Shown: piece after piece, positions 35,336 to 48,831 of the stretch
How the letters are laid out: every line of letters begins with the position of its first letter
How positions within the stretch are numbered: the stretch's first letter is position 1
The notes under the pieces: generated by a model
What the model was told of the DNA's origin: nothing
Databases searched by the model: none
The model's input: the letters and a program-made list of their open reading frames with translations, nothing else
Assembly: GCA_015698045.1 (NCBI GenBank)
Contig: BLAL01000162.1
Coordinates: forward strand, 1,736,001 to 1,800,000
From: Rhizophagus clarus
Lineage: Eukaryota > Glomeromycota > Glomeromycetes > Glomerales > Glomeraceae
Length of the DNA stretch: 64,000 nt
Direction: 5' to 3'
Program-made: the position numbers and the translations under genes

Positions 35336-38300
35336 TAATAAAGGTAACATCACAAATGAAGTTATTTAAAAAGGAACTTTATAAAAAATTATTAGAAGAG
35401 AACTTCGATGAAACTAATTTTGAAAGTGATCAATTTTCTAAAAAAATTTTTTTTTTATAGGGATAAAGAAGAAATTTTCAGCAACCGATCGGAGAATTAA
35501 TTATGTAGTTTTTTATTATAGATTATATAAATAATCATTAAAAATAACTTGGATAATATTATTATTTCTATTTCACAATATTTCTCATGTTAAATAATCT
35601 TATTAATATATTTTCCCTTGGTTTTGATTTTTATCCCTTTAAAATTGAGTAATATTTTTAGGGGATCAGATTACATAAAAGAAATGATTGGTTGCACATA
35701 ATCAATATTTCTTTTTTGAGATAGGGCGTGGGGGGTTATAATAAAATGATATTAGCTAATATATGTTACTGCCTAACAGGATTTCTTGTTCTATATAATT
35801 CCATATGATTATATAATGGCATATTTATTTAAGCAAAATTTTCAGAGTATATTTTAAATTCTTTTCAAAGTTAGGCCCGGAAAACGTATATAAAAATTCA
35901 ACCGTCCAGAAAACACACGGAAAAAAGTGTAACATATGCATTAATCATCAAATTGTTCTTATTACATATCATGTTTTATTTTTTCGGAAAGTTATTCCTT
36001 CACCCATACCGTAACATGGCAAATTAAACGTGGACTTTTGCGAATAATCTTCAATAAAGATTGTACTACTGTATTCGTTTTGCAAATTTAATCTAATAAC
36101 CCAGTTGACAATTGCTAAATTCCAAATTTTGTTTAAAAAGTTTTTACTGACGTAAAATACAAACCCAACTATTCGAAAATTATGGTCGATTCAAACATTC
36201 GGAATTTTTGAAGGCAATGTATTTATAACTCATTAAGAAGATTAGTTGACATTATTATTTGGTATCTCGTTGTCATAAATCCGGATTGGAATCGATAACA
36301 GCGTAATTTGGTGGATCATATAGCTATTTACTAAAATTCGGTTCGAAATCATTATCATTTAAATCGATCAAGATCAACTATAATTTGTCACGTAATAGAT
36401 TTCGAAAACTTTGGACAAATTTTATATTACATAGATATTATTACGTATATAGTCGCTTAAAATAAACAAGAATTAAATATTCGAGAAGTTTTTCATAGAA
36501 TTTTATGTAGGATAAACAATGTATTAATTATGCTAGTCATCACTTTCTAGACTGTCGTGATCGAAACCGATTCATCGACAGATCATCATTTAGGATCCTA
36601 TATGCATTCATTTTTCGAATTCACATACTACTTACAAACTTTAAATCGTAACCCGAGGCACAGCATATATATAAAGTTTTCACGTCAAATGGCACAAACC
36701 TTAATGATTTTAATCATATGTAATCGCATATTTTTTACACGTATGAATCGAAATTGTAATTGAAATATTTAGAAATATTTAGAAATTAAATATGGATGTA
36801 GTCGTTAAAAAGTAAATTAAGACAGAAAATCTTAATCGTATAATAACACTTACTGAGTACAATTACGAGCGTTTCAAATTTGTAATCAAATTTCTGACAA
36901 TCGGAGTCTCGACTCATATACTTGCAGTATTTTATGCAAGGACCAAATTTTGTATTGAGACAATTTCGGTAGAACGGTCAACTCCGCGAGTCCACATACA
37001 TGCATATAATGATCAGGGTCAAATGCTATTTTTTTTTTTCATCAGAATATAATTTTACTATCAATGTAAATTTTTTGTAGTAATTGACCGAATAAACCCG
37101 ATTAGCAACGTTTCATAGTTCATAGCGTAGATATCAAAATTTTTTTGGACCCTTAGTTTAAGTTTACATCGTTATCGTAATGGGATTAAAATAAGAAGTA
37201 ATTATTGGGAGTATATGAAATAAATTAATGAATTTTTTAAATTTTTAAATTATCATAATATTCTACATATGGATAAACAGAACATCCGATCGATTATTAC
37301 AAATAAAAAACTTTTCTAAAATGAAGGTTATTTCGATGATATCAGCTTATTATTATGAAACCAATTAAAAAAAATCTTTTATATCAATTAGAGGCAATTT
37401 ATTAAAAAGGACAATGCATTCTAATATAAAAAGACAAGCTCTCCAAATTTGTCAAAAAATTATTCCTGCGCCCACTGAATTTTTTGCCAAGAAATTAAGA
37501 GCAAGTCAACCATTAGTAATGAACCAGTAATCTTTATCGAGAGGAAATCAAAATATTTAATCTTTAATTCGTAATAACCAATAAAAAAGAATTTGAAATT
37601 GAATTCATTACGGAATGACATGCGTAAAAATTCCCCCTACATTTTGCGAGGCCATGTACAAAATAAATTTTTTTAATATCAATGTTAATTACCGAAATAA
37701 TATTAATAATGATGATATATTATTTATAGAATAAAAAGCATTTAAGTTGTATACAATATATATACGTGGTTAATAATGTTTCTAAGCCATAAGAGATAAT
37801 AAGTTATTTCTTTTAAGAAATAATAATGATGGTTTTTTCCATTTTTCATTTCTGTTATAGATTTCAATAGAAAAGTTGGATACAATTATAATTACCTCAA
37901 TAAAAAGATAATATAAATAAAAATCATGCAACGGGAATATTCAAAAATGCAATCCAATTTATCTTTAATATTTCTCATTATTATTTATGTTGTTTATATT
38001 TAAAGGTAGTACAAATTTATGAAGTCGACAGTGCCCAATTCAAACAAAAGAGTATTTAATTTTAGTGTAACATAGTTCTAATAAAAAAAGAAAAAAAAAT
38101 TTCTTTCAAATTCTTTTTTTTTTTACAGGAATTCTTATAATTAATCATAAGGACAACTTAATAAAACTGCGACATGTTTTTCCTTACAAGTTAAATGAAC
38201 GCACTTTAATGTTTGTTACTTTTGTGAAAAGAAGTTTTATTTGGATTGCAACTATTGCCTCATTTGACTTAGAAGAATTTAATAATAAATTAATATGTTA

Positions 38301-38480
38301 TGTTATACAACAATCGAGAACTCAAAATATATTGCCGATCTACACTACCTTGTTGGTTAACGTGTTTTTGTATTAATTAAAATTTGCTGAATATGGTGAA
38401 ACCAAGCACATGATAACAACCACAATAGCGAAATTATCTCAATTAATCTTTTGTACATACTGTACTTGCGATTTTTTTTA
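35336..38480. other. Intergenic region, no gene recognised
   Basis: About 3.1 kb with no coding frame I can support. Open frames of 60-70 codons here have no domain and no codon pattern. Base composition is slightly richer in CG-containing words than the transposon areas, so regulatory sequence of the flanking genes is possible. Confidence 0.5.
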
Positions 38481-38482
38481 TC

Positions 38483-38492
38483 TATATATAAA
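38483..38492 (+). promoter_or_regulatory. Probable TATA box of Gas1-like gene
   Basis: TATATATAAA about 150 bp upstream of the start codon, followed by a pyrimidine-rich leader (TTTCTTTTCCTTCCTTTAAA) and an A-rich start context (ATCAACAAAAATG). Confidence 0.6.
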
Positions 38493-38638
38493 CACCAGCA
38501 TTGGTCTGCTTTTGTCTTCAGTTCCATCTGGTTCAAAACATAAATTACATTCATTTTTTTTTGATAATATTTTTATCAAATTTCTTTTCCTTCCTTTAAA
38601 CCACATTATCCTTTTAAACACCTTTTACATCAACAAAA

Positions 38639-39262
38639 ATGAAATTCGCTCTCGTTGCTACCCTTTTATTAGCTGTTGCTTCTCTCGTAAGTGCAGATGA
38701 TACCATAAAACCTTTGCCACCAGTTCAATTCTGTAAAGACAGTAAACTCTTTCCTGCTAATGGCACTCAAATCAGGAATCAAGAGACTTGTGTCAGTCTC
38801 CCGATTGGTGAAATTCCCACTCCCGGCAATATGGTCTCTGCTTTAATCATCGAACCAAATAATGGTCAAAGAATTAGACGAAACACAACATTCGTCGTTA
38901 AAGCAAGAGTCTCAAAATTAGCCACTGGATTCTTTTCTGATCCAGCCGTGGACTATTATCAAATTCCTCAAACTCTTAATAAGGATGGCCAGATCCAAGG
39001 ACATAGTCATATTACAATTCAACAAATTGATGGTAGCAATGCTCCTGATCCTCAAGTATTTTCGTTCTTCAAAGGGTTAAATGATCCAGCTAATAATGGT
39101 GTCTTGAATGTAACTGTTACAAATGGACTTCCAAGCGCAGGTTTATATCGTATTTGCACAATGAACGCTGCAAACTCTCATCAACCCGTCGTTATGCCAG
39201 TTGCTCAAAGAGGTGCTCAAGACGACTGCATTAGAATTACTATTGTAGGGGGAAGAAAATAG
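38639..39262 (+). CDS. Secreted Gas1-like (appressorium-specific protein-like) protein
   Basis: Intronless gene of 207 residues. A clear signal peptide (MKFALVATLLLAVASLVSA) predicts secretion. The mature part resembles the fungal GAS1/MAS1-like family first known from infection structures of plant pathogens: CVSLPIGEIPTPGNM, YYQIPQTLNKDGQIQGHSHI, FFKGLN, GLYRICTMNAANSHQPV and DDCIRITI. Four cysteines could pair, and three N-glycosylation sequons are visible (NGT, NTT, NVT). The start is set by the signal peptide and the A-rich context. Molecular function is unknown in the family. In a mycorrhizal fungus it could act in the plant interface or wall; that is inference. Codon use is the most balanced in the window, suggesting high expression. 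Confidence 0.88.
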   Translation: MKFALVATLLLAVASLVSADDTIKPLPPVQFCKDSKLFPANGTQIRNQETCVSLPIGEIPTPGNMVSALIIEPNNGQRIRRNTTFVVKARVSKLATGFFSDPAVDYYQIPQTLNKDGQIQGHSHITIQQIDGSNAPDPQVFSFFKGLNDPANNGVLNVTVTNGLPSAGLYRICTMNAANSHQPVVMPVAQRGAQDDCIRITIVGGRK

Positions 39263-42200
39263 AAAAAGGGTATAAATTGCCCAAATTTTAGTTAACTGTG
39301 CATTTTTTTTCCTAGTAGCAAGTTTTGTAAATTTTTAAATTTTTTTTAAAAAAATTTTTGGAAAGTTCTCAAAAAATAAATGAATTTACAATATATCAAT
39401 TAATTTTTCTTAATTCTTTAGATAAGATTAAATATAAATTAGTAATTTAATTGATTTTGGGCTTTTCTTTTTTTTTTTTGTAATTTATGTACTAATATAA
39501 TAAATGTGAACTTAGAGATATTAGTATCACATTCTTTCCTTTTCCTCGTCAATGTATAATAAATAATATACAGTCTGCTGGAATAGACAATTGTGTTTTT
39601 TACTATATAATTTTAAAATAATAAATAATCATCTGAATCTTTTTAAAATATTACAATTTACTGCGGATGAAGTATGTGAAGTATATGTTTATTATTTGAT
39701 GCTTACAAGTATTCATGGGTATGCGTGCATATGGTGAATAAATAATCGCTTCGTGTAACGATTAGAAATTTCTTTCGTAATTGTATAGGTGAATTTTAAC
39801 TCCAAATAAATAACAAAGAAGGATTTTAATTGTTCTATTGTCACAATGATACATGTGCAAATTTTTGTTATAAATAGAAATCTTGGCATCGAGATTCTTA
39901 TCAAAATCGGTTGACAAAGCTATATCTTACCTATTAAAGTTAAAAAAAAAAAAAAAAAAAAAAAATAATTAAAAATTAGTTACATTTTTTAATATATATT
40001 TTCTTTTATTTTTAATACTACTATTTCCTATTATCGAAAGTAACATTAATATTAACGGAAAAAATTATTTACAAATATTATCTAGTGGTGAGATAACATT
40101 TTTTAATTGTAGAAAAAACAATTTCCTAAAAAAAATATTACACAGGTTTCAGATGCAAAAATATGCACATGAACATCCCTATATAACGTAAAAATGATTG
40201 ACAAGTATCTGAAACGAATAATTTATTTATTCCATTTCAAGTGGTGGCAATTAATATTTGTCAAATTGTTTTTGCACGTAGACAAATCTAATCTAGTTAT
40301 TAAATGATTAATAATCTTCCAAAAACGAAAATCCCCGCACTTTTTAAGCGTTAGAGTAGTCTTATATAGTATCAAAGATCCTGCAAAAAAGATATAATCA
40401 AGGGATTTTAATAAAAGATAACTGTAAATTAACATTCTATCCCAATTAAGTTAACCAATAAACCATATGTTTAATAGATCTATCTAACGTACGTACAGTT
40501 TAAAAATTACCGAAATTCTGAAACTGTATACATTATAAATTATAAATAGTGATTAAATAAACTTAACATTAATCATATCGGAGTCGAACCATTCATTAAA
40601 TGTTACCTTATGATATTTGTTTTTCCTTGTAATTTTATAAAATTTGTGAGAGTGGTTTGTTTTGTTATTAAAGTTTCTTTTTCGCAGATGTAGAAACGTT
40701 CAACATTTGTGATAGTTGTAGCGCCGTAATTGGTCTTTATTCTTTTCTCTTTAATTACGATAAATTGTTGCATTATCAAATTTATCCATAAATTAAAATG
40801 TAAGTAACATAATTACAAAATTTATAACTATAAAAAATGGAGAAGACCAAATTGCTAGCTCAACGTATTTAACATTTAGGCCTATCAAATTCTACCGTAG
40901 AGCCACTCATCATAAGAAGAGCAGCATTAAATCGCGAGATTTTTCAAGAAAGATGGTAAATTTTCTTAATGCCTTCAATTATTATTTTATTTATGTAATA
41001 TGTAATAGTTATTTCACGAGGAACTGAAAATCATGATATTCCACAGTGACTATTTTGATTAATAATGATAGAATTTTTTATTCCAATATTGATAGACTTT
41101 TATCCATCTTTTTAAATAATCATTATCCTTGGAAATATCAAGAAAAAAATTCACGAATTTTTAATTAGGAGCCGTGGGATAAATTAATTATTATGCCATT
41201 TTCTCTACATTTAATATTAAGATTAAGTTTAAGATAATACAACTCTCCCTTTATATAAATTTCAACTCTAAATATATCTAATTTTGTCTTTCAAAAATAT
41301 TAATTATAATAAATATATTTTTTTTCTCTTGGTCTTTTAAAGAGATTATCGAAAGTTGCGATCGTATTCTAAATGGATTGTATAGATTTTTAAAATATTA
41401 ATAGAATACAAATATATTCGGTACATTGAAAATTAGAGACCGTTACAACGTTACGTTCGTGATTGAATAATGTAATTAAAAACTTTTATTCGCGAGATTG
41501 TACTTAAATAGTATTCTGCTGTTCAATAAGCGTATTTATCGTAGACTAATACAGTGATGATAACAGCGCATCAATTCGATTAATGTAAAAAAAAAATTCA
41601 ACTTGTCATGCAAACTTCTTTTAATTTGTATCTTAACATGGTACATGTATATCTTATAGTAAATACAGCACGCGTAACTTTTTTTAATAGGTATACGTTT
41701 ATTTAACGATCTTCTTAAGGTATTATAACACATAACTCTAAGATAAAATTTAAATATCAAAATCTGAATCATTAAAAATAAAGAATTTTATATTTCTCAT
41801 TTGATATAGTAAGAATAAAATCTCTAAAAATTAGAATTTTAAGGATATGAACGACGAAAATGATGTCGCGCAAAGTAATGGTGTCGTGTCTTGGCGTCTT
41901 GCGTAAAGATCTTCTAAGATTACATGATATTTTGTATTTCATTTTTCATTATAATCGGTCGTAGCTTTTATGATCTTAGTTTAGCATAGATCAAGTGGCA
42001 GTTGAAAAGAAATTGTTGCGCAGAAAATATAATTAATTAATGACAAGCTATTCAATATAATGTTTCATTGAAATTATGATGTAATTAACAGAATTTATTA
42101 AAAAAAAAAAAATGTTTCAAGTCATTGCCACTAATTAGAATAATAAGTATTTTTTTAAAAAAAAAATAAATGTAACACTTTTCTGCAGTTTCCACTAAAA

Positions 42201-43080
42201 TTCAAGAATTACAAATAACAAATTATTGGATTATTTGATATATAAACAATGTTTTGTTAACAATGATTAATAAGGTTATAATTATGCATTTAATATTAGT
42301 GATCCGATCAAAGTTCCATATTTGGTTGCCTTCTTGTATACGATTGTCGAATCATCAATTTTATTTTTTTTGGAAAAACAATGTACAAAATATTTTATAA
42401 ATTTTTTGACACCTTAATTTGGATGTTGAATCCTCAAGTCGATTATTTTGGGATAATAAATTCTGGAAACTACAATTATGGAAATTTAGAGCTAAAATAG
42501 TTCAAGTCGTATTACTAGTTTATAATTGGTTATTAAATTAATGCATATACATTGCAACATATTATCACTTTATAATAAATTTTTATAAATGATAATGAAA
42601 TGTATGATTTAATTGATGCTGAGTTACATTTTTTTTTCCCTTTCTATCATCTATTCCGAAAGAGCCTTTTTTAGATCATACGATGCGTGTGTGACAAACA
42701 AAATTAATGTTCTTTAATTACTCCACTTGTCCAAATAAAGAAATCGTTATAATCTCAAATTTTTCCATAAAGAACAAACACTATGGCTTTTCTTAATTTT
42801 AAAAGTATTTTTAGCTTCCCAAATGCAAATCATGTGATACCATTTTTTTGTTTACATGTACCCCAAATTTCTCCGGGTTACATGAAATCTGATTGGTGAG
42901 ATTCGTATAATATTATGTTATGCCGAAATGTAAATCATTTTTGAAAGGAGCTTAACTGTTAACATTAAAAAAAATTTAATATTTAAAATATTCATTATGT
43001 TATTTTATTTATTAACACGAAAAATTTTTTTATATTTTATATTTTTTGACATTTAGTACTTTATTTTTTTTGAAGCAATT
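39263..43080. other. Long intergenic region, no gene recognised
   Basis: About 3.8 kb. A likely poly(A) signal for the preceding gene (AATAAATG) is at about 39376. An A-run of more than 20 lies at 39942-39964. A plus frame at about 40840-40985 (TYLTFRPIKFYRRATHHKK) stays open without a start codon and could be an exon or relic. Nothing else seen. Confidence 0.45.
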
Positions 43081-43700
43081 ATTATCTTAAAAACATCGTA
43101 AGTTTTTTAGAATCTTTATATGTTCGCCCTCTTACTTGTTTTTTCTATGTATGATCCATCATGTCGCACACTCTTTTAACAACGCTTTTACATGTCGCAA
43201 ATTATCTGCTTGATATTCTTTTTGCAAATGTTGAAGAAAATTTTAATGTTTTCTAAATGTTTTGTAAACTCTTCAAATGAAACTAATGTTTCTTCATTAT
43301 TTCAATTATCTCTTGCACTTCTTTTATTGTATTTGTTCCAGAAATATTATAGTCTAAATTAGTTCCTTTAATATTATCTAAATTCCCAAATTTTCAAAAA
43401 GGATATTTGCAGTTATGGTGAAATTCATTGTATAATAACCTTTTTGAAATGTCATTTAATTGCTTGTATTAAATGCTTACAAATTAGAAATCTACTTCTG
43501 AGAAATGCGGGGCAACTGCAAATCCATCTATTTGTATCAATAAAGTATCTTTCTGCTGCATTTATACTTAATTCTTTTGCACAATATAATTTCCACTCTC
43601 GTTTAAATTCTTTTCACCAATGAAGGTTTATACAATTTGTAACTGGTTGATTATAACGAACTTCTTGATCTGGCAATCTGGCATAGAGCTTAGATCCAGA
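43080..43700 (-). pseudogene. MULE-type transposase C-terminus with SWIM zinc finger
   Basis: Minus-strand translation from about 43690 gives LPDQEVRYNQPVTNCINLHW, TGA at 43614-43616, KEFKREWKLYCAKEL, then the SWIM finger CSCPAFLRSRFLICKHL, TGA at 43452-43454 and, after frame changes, EETLVSFEEFTKHLENIKI down to about 43100. The SWIM finger following a DDE domain is typical of Mutator-like transposases. The catalytic part is absent. Both TGA codons replace probable Trp codons. Confidence 0.75.
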
Positions 43701-46680
43701 TTACAGTGGCTCACAAAAATAACACATCATTTAAAAATTAATTTTTAATCACATGTACTGTATTGATGTCAAAATTAAAGCCAATCAAAATAAAATTTAA
43801 AATGTAGATTATTTAATATGTAAACTACCAGAATATGCTAAAATTTAATGTAAATCAATTGGTTAATTTTTTATGTACATCACATTTTATCAAAAAATGG
43901 GATGCATTACTTTTGTGGTTTTTATATTTTTTAATAAATTTAGCATTTAACAAAAAATTAATTATATGTTTTATTATAAATTAAATGATAGATAAATATT
44001 AAATGTTCCAAATTATTAAAAAAAAAATATTATTTTAATAATTTATTAATTAATTTTATTTAAATAGGACCCTAAACATTACTGATATAACTCATAATCA
44101 TGAAAAAAAGCAAATTGATATGAAATTTAAAAGCTAAAAAACATGTTTTTTTGCAATTTTCTTGTTAACCAATGATCAAAATTGAATGAACTTTTTTTTA
44201 AAATGTAATTCTTAATGAGATCTACAAATTAAAAAATATTTATCCAAATTGGTTAAATAGATGGTGAGATATCCTTAAAAAACTAAAAGAGCAAATTGGC
44301 TTAATTTTAAGAAAAATGGGTAAAAAAAATGTAATAGTATATTTAGTAATTATTGTATTAATATATATAAAATTATAAGATTAATACTAATATAATTATA
44401 AAATATAAAAAAATATATACAGTATATTTTATTATAATTTTTTAACAAGCGAATTTTTTAAAAAAAATTTTACAATGATCAATTTCATAGATCAGAATTA
44501 ATTAATTGTTAAAGATTAATAATAATTATTATTTTATATATAAAAAAATGTTTTACTAAATAACTCTGTATTCAATGATTACAGAAAAATAAAACATAAT
44601 TAGTCAAATTCATCTCATCAAGACGATTCCAATAGTAGTTATTTCACAATTTTAAATATGATATAGCATGAGTTACATATGAAACATTATTGTATTGCAT
44701 CATATATAATATAGTTTACTGTACTTTATAGACATTTTGATATTTATCTTCTCATCCAGTAATTGTGAAGAGCTAAATTATAGCTTATTAGAATTGTTTC
44801 AATAAGACAATTCTAATGGTAGTTATATCATATTTTTTGGTTTAATAGATAAAGAGATAGAGTTTAAAACATTTATGTGACACAGTAAACTAGGACCTTG
44901 GATAATTATAATTGAGATCATATCTGACTATGGTTTTAAACTTTACGTATTATTAAACATAATATTTTATTAATCTAATATTATAAAACATCATAGGAAA
45001 AAATACAGCTTTTAAAAGAAAAAATCTTTTAATGTTAAAATATTTTAGATTTATTGATCAGAACTATAAATAAATCTGCATAATATGATAAAATTTTGGG
45101 ATTTTTATATACTTTTTCACTTTTGATATACATAAAAATATACAAAAAAATAAAAATTATTAATAAATATTACTTTTCAGATTACAAAATTATAGATAAT
45201 AAAATAATGAATATTTTTATAAAGTTTTATGCCTATAGCTTTTAAAGTACACTTGGAATAACAAAGACAAATTTTTATCATAGTAGATATAAAGAGAAAA
45301 ATAAGAAATATCAAACCTTTGATGTGAGGGTAAAAATTAACCAAAAAAGAAAAACAAATGTAAATAAATAATTGGTTAATATGATGTAATTATAAAATTT
45401 TATTAGCCAATTGAAATGTTTTTATGTAATTATAATTGTTTCTGAAATTTAATTGGCAAATCCAAAATCCAAAATTATTAAATTATATAAATACGTAATT
45501 AATTACATAAATTTGTAATTACATACTTCAAAATTCTAAAATTTGTGTAATAATACAGAAATATAAAATATTTCTAGATTCAGTAATCTGATTTTAACAA
45601 TTTTACTTTCATTTGATTTGTCTTATCAAGACGAATCTAATAATATGGGGTTTTTGCAATAGAAAGGGCAGAAACTACCCCAGAAATGAAAATGAGTTTT
45701 TGTTATATTCAGATAGATTTTGACATGGGCTACATTTTTCAATTATAAATGAAAGTCAGTTTACATAATAAAAAATTGAGATAATCAAGATAATTGCAAA
45801 TATTATACTAAAATGATCTATATCTAAAAATAGTGCCAAGTTATACTAAATTAAAATTAGTACTATGGGAATACAAACTTTTTTGCAATAGAAAGAGTGG
45901 TAGTTCTTATCCAATCACATTAAACCATTTTTTTATTAAAAAAAATTAATATTTTACATATAGGTGAATTCTATTTATTTTTTTTACACTGTTTATGACA
46001 GTTTCATATTAGCAAATTATTTTATTTTTATTTTATGCTAGAACCTCAAATAATACTCACAAATGATTTACTATTAACTTTACGCAATTTTTTTTATATA
46101 GTAATGCAATTCTTAGTTAGAAAAATGGTGTAAAATACACAAATTTAAAATAAACTTATAAATTTTATTTATTTTATTTTATTACATTACATATTTTTAA
46201 GATTATAGTAAACATATTACTAATAATAGATGCATTTTAATACCAACCCATTTGATTTATGTTCAATATAGAACAGCCTAGCAATTAGCTAAATAATATA
46301 GCAGGTTTATATAATATTTTTTACATTTTTTAATAAAGATGTTCTATCAAGAAGTAAAAAGAAAAACAGTTTTTTATTTAATTATTTTTTATTAAATAAC
46401 GTTTTATTATTTTTTTTAGATACAGCATAAAGTTACTTACCTATGATTGTAGATTTCTGATCAGTTTTGATATAAATTAATTTACTGATCGTTGATAATC
46501 TTTTTTATTTTAAAAAAAAAGTATTCTACTTTCAAATAAGAAAAAGGTCAAAACTGACTTACAAAAAAATGGTTAGTTTTTGACTTTCTGTTTTCTCTAA
46601 AAATTTTATCTTCTTTTCAGTTATTTAAAACCATTTTTTCTTTTTTTTAAAAAAACTTTTTTTATCATTTTTTTTTAAAA
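43701..46680. other. AT-rich repeat-laden region without genes
   Basis: No coding frame supported. A short near-palindromic motif of the form TCTTATCAAGACGAATCTAA recurs with variation (about 44611, 44797, 45619 here; more downstream). It is probably part of an old dispersed element. Confidence 0.5.
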
Positions 46681-47095
46681 AAATAATTTTTTTTTTTATT
46701 TGTAGAGTGTCAGATGAGTACTATAAACCAGACTTTGAAAATGACATAAATGAAAGGTGGGAGTTCTACTTCAGCATTAATAGAAACATTTCTAATATTT
46801 CTTTTCTTTTTTATAGGTTGCCAGACAAGTACTACAAACTGAACTTTAAAAATGAGGTAAATGGAAGAGAAGAGGTTCTACTTTGTTGTTAATAGAAATG
46901 TTTTTCTTTTTTTTAATTTAGGAGTATTACTAACATTCCCCTTTTATTTTTTTTCTTTAAGGATGGTATTGTTGGATTTGGATTTTGAAATTGTGAATTG
47001 TAAGAAAAAGCAAGAAATTTTCTTTTTTTGCTTGAAAAGAGATCAGGTCAAATTAGAAAGAAAAAAAGAACATTATAAGAATTAAAGAGAATACT
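46681..47095 (+). repeat. Array C of 40 nt splice-site-flanked cassettes
   Basis: Two 40 nt cassettes. The first follows TTTGTAG at about 46705 and starts AGTGTCAGATGAGTACTATA. The second follows TTTTTTATAG at about 46817 and starts GTTGCCAGACAAGTACTACA, ending before GTAAATGG. They encode the similar peptides SDEYYKPDFEND and PDKYYKLNFKNE. The spacer TTAATAGAAACATTTCTAATATTTC is shared with array A. Further T-rich, weaker units continue to about 47095. Confidence 0.55.
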
Positions 47096-47562
47096 ACTTA
47101 GCTTTCAAGGTTAAAGAAAGTTTATAAAAAATTTATACTAATAAATTTATTTTAAAAAATCTATTTTTAAATTCACAGATTGGTAAAGCAATTATTATAA
47201 TAAGAATGTCCTATTTTTACTACTGCAGATTATCGATCTGTTTATATATGATTAAAAACTTTTAAACTCAATTATCTCAAAATCATATTTATCTATCCTT
47301 TCTATTGTAAAGACCTCATATATATTGCAGCAAGATCCCAAAAACTTCATATAAAGGTTTATAGTTATTTCTGAAATTCAATTGGCAAATCCAAAATCTG
47401 AAATTACTAAATTACGTAAATCTGTAATTATATACTCCAAAATTCTAAAATTTATGTAACAGTACAGAAGTATAAATATTTTCAGATCCAGTAATCTGAT
47501 TTTAACATTTTTACTCTCATTTAATTTGTCTTATCAAGACAAATCTAATGATATATATTGCA
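47096..47562. other. AT-rich spacer
   Basis: No gene. Contains another copy of the TCTTATCAAGAC motif at about 47528. Confidence 0.4.
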
Positions 47563-47935
47563 GCACTCTAGCATCGATATTGACAAAATTAACTCACTGC
47601 AAATATTTAGTGATTATTAGTGTCGAAGTACAATCTAGTGATTGGATTTTTACGTTCTTGTTATCATTCGATTCATCTTGATGAGATGAATCAAATAATG
47701 GTAAGATCATTAAAATCAGACAACTAGTTACAGAGTTATGGTTTACTAAATTTTTAAATATAATTCGGCCAAAATTTAAGTTAATTCTGGCCAAATATTT
47801 TCACAATATGAAATTAAATATAGAATCTGAAATTAAATATGGAATTCAGATCTTTCCTAATAAATTACTTAATAATTATAGAATTACAGAATTACATAAT
47901 TCTATAATACGAAAATAATTTTGAATACAAGTATA
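47563..47935. repeat. Direct repeat, copy 1
   Basis: About 370 bp, aligned by eye with 48832-49205. It keeps GC-rich words (AATTCGGCCAAAATTTAAG, ATTCTGGCCAAAT) that are AT-converted in copy 2. Confidence 0.8.
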
Positions 47936-48428
47936 TAAAGGTTACTGATAAAATAAATAAAACTATTATAAAATATCAAAAATTGTTATTGGATAAGATA
48001 GGTAATATTGTTATCAATGAAATTTCAGTTTTTTATTAAATTGGGTAAGAGACAGATGATTATTGTATAAAATAGGTAATAATCTTATAATTCATTTTTA
48101 AGTTATTATTATAGTAGGTAATTATTATATATGTTTTAAAAAGGTATTATATATATATTGCATAATTGATAAAAATGATGATAATTTTTATTTTTTAAAA
48201 AAAATACAAGCCAAAAGTTCTAAAAAAACCTTATTTTTTTTAATGTATAATGTTTTTTTTATTTGACAATATTTATGATTCAGATAATTTTGATTTTCTT
48301 AAATACAATTTAGTTGAAAAGTTAGATGAAATAAATAATACAGAACAAAGTAAAAATAATAAAAGTAATGGAAAAATATAAAAATATTTTGTTTGTATTA
48401 GTATCAAAACAATAATATTTGGTTTATA

Positions 48429-48600
48429 GATGCCACCCAAATTATTTTAAGTAAATCCCAAATTAATTTGTACATTTTGACAGCCATAATTCCCAAATTT
48501 CAAATGTACAAATTGCAAAATTTATATATGTAATTTGTAAATTAATTTGGATTTGTACATTTGGACTGCCATAATCCCAAATTATTTTGGATTTGGCATC
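48429..48600. mobile_element. 172 bp MITE with TATA (TA) target duplication
   Basis: Starts GATGCCACCCAAAT and ends ATTTGGCATC, with TATA on both sides (48425-48428 and 48601-48604). The internal halves are inverted (CCCAAATTAATTTGTACATT versus AATTTGGATTTGTACATT...). A TA-type duplication suggests Tc1/mariner affinity. No coding capacity. Confidence 0.8.
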
Positions 48601-48831
48601 TATAATTTGGTTACTATAATTTAAATATAAAATTTAAAAGTTTTAATAAAATTTGGTTTATAAATAACTAACAGGTTATTTTTATTTTGAATAACGTATA
48701 TTGAAAAAGTTTAAGGTTACTAATAAACTGAGTAATATTATTAGTAAAATTTTGGCTTAACTTGGATAAAGGTCATAGTAATTTTTTAAAATTTGAAATA
48801 ATCTATATATATTATTTCTAGGATCTTATTG

